The notes under the pieces are model-generated. The model was not told the DNA's origin, ran no database searches, and saw nothing but the letters and a program-made list of their open reading frames with translations. A DNA stretch of 25,078 nucleotides from UBA8437 sp003445035 (GTDB lineage Bacteria; Planctomycetota; Planctomycetia; Planctomycetales; Planctomycetaceae), in contig CALCHI010000034.1 of the NCBI GenBank assembly GCA_937901285.1, forward strand, positions 1 to 25,078, read 5' to 3'. This document shows, one piece after another, positions 22,787 through 25,078 of the stretch; the first letter of the stretch is position 1, and every line of letters starts with the position of its first letter. Both the position numbers and the translations under genes were made by a program.

Positions 22787-24615
22787 CGGCCCCCTCCCCC
22801 GGAAGCCTTTCTGCCAATCGCCTCGAGATTGGTTCGAGCGTCCTGGTAGTTGGGATCCAGTGCCACGGCTTTTTCGAAGTGTTCACGTGCCGGAGACCGA
22901 CGCCCCTGCTGCAACAAGGCCATCCCCAGCAGGTTGTGAGCCTGGGGAAACCGGGGATTGATCCGCACGGCAGCCTGGAGATGCCTGACGGCATCAAACA
23001 CACGCTGCTGCTGCAGGCAGATGGAACCCAGGTTCATGTGAGCCTGCAATTGGTCGGGATCCAGGACGATCGCCTGGCGGTAGGATCGTTCGGCAGCACG
23101 CGGGTCGCCGCGGCGCAGGCGGATGTTGCCCAGGTTGGTCAGGGCCGCAGCGTCGGTCGGGTCGACCTTGCGGGCCAGCGAGAAGACCCGCTCGGCGAGG
23201 TCGAGCTTCTTCTCCTGGTCCCAGGCGTTTCCCAGATCGATCAGCGCTCCGGCTGCCTTGTGAGACAGGTCAAACGGATTTCCGTTGCGAGTGGCAAGAT
23301 CAGCCGCCAGCAACGCGTAAGGAAGGGCCGCATCGAGATGACCACGGCGGACCATGCGATCGGCCACCCGGACCGCCACGGCACCCAGTCCGTGCGGCCT
23401 GAGGAACCAGCGACCCGGGTAGGCAACGCAGGGGTCGGTGGTGGAACGCCCACTGGTGTCAGAAACCAGCAACACGTCGGCAAGCAACTTGTCGACGGTG
23501 ACCGGTCCCTTGTAGATCACCGCCAGACGGCCCGACGCATCCAACAGGAAGCTGGCCGGGACCGGCAGCGTGTGCTTCTCGTCGAGTTGCGTCCGCATGG
23601 TCAACACCACGTCGTGGATCACGTCCAGCCGATCGACCGATTCGCTCGTCGCACGCCGCGTTCCGAACGGCAGGTCGTGCTTGTCGACGAAACCGCGAAC
23701 CAGTTCCAGTTCTCCGTTCTGCCCGTCCTTGAGACCATCCACCGAGAGGGCCACGACATCGAGTCCCGCCTTGTCCAGTTCACCGAGGCGTTCCTTGAAC
23801 TGCTGGAGTTCCTCGACACACGGCAGGCACCATGTTGCCCAGAGATTGACCAGGGTCGGACGTCCCGAAGAGGACAGAACGCCGACCGTGCCAGTCTCGT
23901 CCAGGAATTCGATCGACGGCAACGGCAAGCGTTCGAGCAGGGCGATGCGGGCCCGGCCTGTCGGTGGCACCACCGCCAGGCCACCTGCGGCCAGTTGGAT
24001 GTCACGGGCGTCCTGTCGGATCGCCTGCCCCGAGGCCTCGACCACCCGGTAACGACCGCCCGCGGCGAGTCCCTCGAGAGTCTCGGTCTTTCCACCCGGC
24101 CATCGGATCGTCAACCGGAAAGGACCGTCGGCCGTACCGACACCGAAGTGCACCCACTTGCTCGACTGGGACAGGTACCCACTGCCGGCGGCAACAAAGC
24201 GGACCAGTCGCCGGGCATCGCCATTGTCCGCCGAGAGCTCAAGCCGTGCACCGATCGCATCCCGGTTGCCCGAGGTGCCCTGCAGGCGAACCAGCAGGCC
24301 GCGTTGTCCAGGAGACCCGTTGTTCCTGAGGAACCTGAGCCGGGGTGCCGTGCGATTGGTGACCCACAGGTCCAGGTCACCGTCGTGATCCCAGTCGACC
24401 GACGCCACCGCGCGGGCATCATCGGGAAAGTCGAACCCGCTGGCGTAAGACACGTCGGCGAACGGAAGATCACCACCAAGATTCAGGAAACAACAATTCC
24501 GCTCGCGACCGCTCCACGACCCGCCGGTCTCGATCAGATCGGTGATGCGGGACCAGCCATCCCGGTAACGCGGGTCGACCGGCTTGCCGGCAATCTTCAG
24601 GGGCGAGTGCGACAC
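22783..24615 (-). CDS. CRTAC1-like protein, C-terminal part: FG-GAP end, ASPIC/UnbV, thioredoxin (TlpA-like) and TPR domains
   Basis: As drawn from GTG 24615 this is 610 residues, but the GTG looks like an ordinary Val codon inside a conserved stretch: the same frame continues upstream through SFFWRQVVS to an in-frame TGA at 24637-24639, and beyond it lies the rest of the FG-GAP domain. Domains in order are an FG-GAP calcium-loop repeat (DWDHDGDLDLWVTN, about residue 75), ASPIC/UnbV (about 108-195, with GYLSQSSKWVHFGVG and IRWPGGKTET), a TlpA-like thioredoxin domain (about 230-385) with the active site WATWCLPC (Cys263, Cys266), and C-terminal TPRs (about 455-600). The cysteine pair predicts redox activity outside the cytoplasm. 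It overlaps the LRR gene. If translated alone from 24615 it would lack a signal peptide. Confidence 0.8.
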   Translation of the reverse strand: MSHSPLKIAGKPVDPRYRDGWSRITDLIETGGSWSGRERNCCFLNLGGDLPFADVSYASGFDFPDDARAVASVDWDHDGDLDLWVTNRTAPRLRFLRNNGSPGQRGLLVRLQGTSGNRDAIGARLELSADNGDARRLVRFVAAGSGYLSQSSKWVHFGVGTADGPFRLTIRWPGGKTETLEGLAAGGRYRVVEASGQAIRQDARDIQLAAGGLAVVPPTGRARIALLERLPLPSIEFLDETGTVGVLSSSGRPTLVNLWATWCLPCVEELQQFKERLGELDKAGLDVVALSVDGLKDGQNGELELVRGFVDKHDLPFGTRRATSESVDRLDVIHDVVLTMRTQLDEKHTLPVPASFLLDASGRLAVIYKGPVTVDKLLADVLLVSDTSGRSTTDPCVAYPGRWFLRPHGLGAVAVRVADRMVRRGHLDAALPYALLAADLATRNGNPFDLSHKAAGALIDLGNAWDQEKKLDLAERVFSLARKVDPTDAAALTNLGNIRLRRGDPRAAERSYRQAIVLDPDQLQAHMNLGSICLQQQRVFDAVRHLQAAVRINPRFPQAHNLLGMALLQQGRRSPAREHFEKAVALDPNYQDARTNLEAIGRKASGGGGR

Positions 24616-24636
24616 GACCTGCCGCCAGAAGAAACT

Positions 24637-25078
24637 TCACAGGTCATTGGTGTCTTCACCGGTGATGTACCCGTTGGCCACCAGCAGGTCGGGACGCCCG
24701 TCGTTGTTGATGTCGGCGAAAGGTGATCCCCACGCCCAGCGTCCCATCGTCACATCGCGATCGACACTGACGTCGCGAAACGTGCCGTCTCCGACGTTCT
24801 CGAACAGGGTGTTGCCCCGGGCGTGCCGCTGAAACTGGCGACGTACCGCCGGATCGGCATCCCGCTGAAATCTCCGCTGGTAGGCGATCCGCTCTCCGGC
24901 CGACGAGAACATGTTGCCCACGTAAAGATCGGGGCGACCGTCACCGTTGTAGTCGCACCACGAGACGCTCATCCCCGCCGCGATGTCTTCGACACCGGCT
25001 GTCGCCGCCACGTCGGTGAACCGTCCCCCATCGTTGCGATACAGGCAATTCCGTCCATAGTCGTTGGCAACATACAGG
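24637..25078 (-). CDS. CRTAC1-like protein, FG-GAP part, ending at an in-frame TGA (cut by window end)
   Basis: The frame is open to the edge of the window, so the true start lies outside; the GTG at 25011 is an internal Val. It carries FG-GAP/VCBS calcium-binding loops: LYVANDYG with NCLYRNDGG, then DYNGDGRPDLYVGN, NTLFENVGDGTF and DINNDGRPDLLVANG. It stops at TGA 24637-24639 directly after GEDTNDL. The downstream segment beginning SFFWRQVV is in the same frame and continues the same domain, so this is most simply one gene with a nonsense codon. From memory, relatives often have Cys or Asp at this place. TGA is a normal stop elsewhere in the window, for example after the TIM-barrel and cytochrome genes. 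It could be a pseudogene, a sequencing error or a read-through site. Confidence 0.75.
   Translation of the reverse strand, partial: LYVANDYGRNCLYRNDGGRFTDVAATAGVEDIAAGMSVSWCDYNGDGRPDLYVGNMFSSAGERIAYQRRFQRDADPAVRRQFQRHARGNTLFENVGDGTFRDVSVDRDVTMGRWAWGSPFADINNDGRPDLLVANGYITGEDTNDL

Noticed and set aside
24600..24640. Selenocysteine insertion at the in-frame TGA
   Set aside because: Only a weak short stem follows the TGA, no sel genes are visible and the residue is not in a redox motif; kept only as a remote possibility.
24615..24660. Frameshift as the cause of the split CRTAC1-like gene
   Set aside because: Both parts are in the same frame, so no insertion or deletion is needed.
22879..24726. 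615-codon plus-strand frame across the CRTAC1-like gene
   Set aside because: It even spans the TGA break of the real gene on the other strand and has no domain signature, so it is a shadow.
1..25078. CRISPR arrays, tRNA or rRNA genes, insertion sequences, prophage or defence genes
   Set aside because: No regularly spaced repeats, clover-leaf-like segments, transposase or integrase motifs were seen; codon usage is even throughout.

Overview
This is a gene-dense, GC-rich bacterial chromosome segment with about 21 protein genes, short gaps and no RNA genes, phage genes or insertion sequences that I could see. The gene content points strongly to a planctomycete (Planctomycetota). There are two DUF1501 proteins, a Tat-exported Gfo/Idh/MocA oxidoreductase, a DUF1573 protein, a beta-propeller/c-type cytochrome fusion, a CRTAC1-like FG-GAP/ASPIC/thioredoxin/TPR giant with a leucine-rich-repeat neighbour, and an exported isochorismatase-like hydrolase. 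Genus and species cannot be read from this window.

Layout. 1-7.2 kb (+ strand): the tail of a DUF1501 protein; a Tm-1-like UPF0261 ATP-binding protein and a PEP-hydrolase-like TIM barrel, which together correspond to the two halves of the plant Tm-1 protein; a gamma-glutamyltransferase; a diheme-cytochrome/beta-propeller protein; and an exported cysteine hydrolase. 7.2-8.6 kb (- strand): an ECF-like sigma factor followed by a short PspA/IM30 protein. 8.7-16 kb (+ strand): a LarA-like protein that has lost the residues expected of lactate racemase, an exported oxidoreductase ending in a strong intrinsic terminator, a DUF1573 protein, a complete DUF1501 protein with an unusual C-terminal domain, and hemL. 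16-18.1 kb (- strand): a tightly coupled PlsC-type acyltransferase, an unrecognised 169-residue protein and an HpcH/HpaI aldolase. 18.4-19.4 kb (+ strand): an MDR dehydrogenase without zinc ligands. 19.4-25 kb (- strand): the tdh-kbl threonine-degradation pair and, upstream of it behind its own terminator, the FG-GAP/ASPIC/TlpA/TPR gene overlapping the LRR gene.

How the genes work together. Tdh and Kbl convert threonine to glycine and acetyl-CoA. HemL makes 5-aminolevulinate for tetrapyrroles. The sigma factor and PspA look like an envelope-stress pair. Most of the others are exported or surface-related planctomycete families with poorly known substrates.

The points most worth a second look are: an in-frame TGA that splits the CRTAC1-like gene without any change of frame; the degenerate LarA-like protein; the split Tm-1 gene pair; the C-terminal extension of the second DUF1501 protein; small perfect or near-perfect hairpins in all three 10-11-base gaps between convergent genes; and a 10-base repeat spaced 52 bases apart between the sigma and LarA-like genes. 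I did not find a clear new defence, mobile or biosynthetic system.
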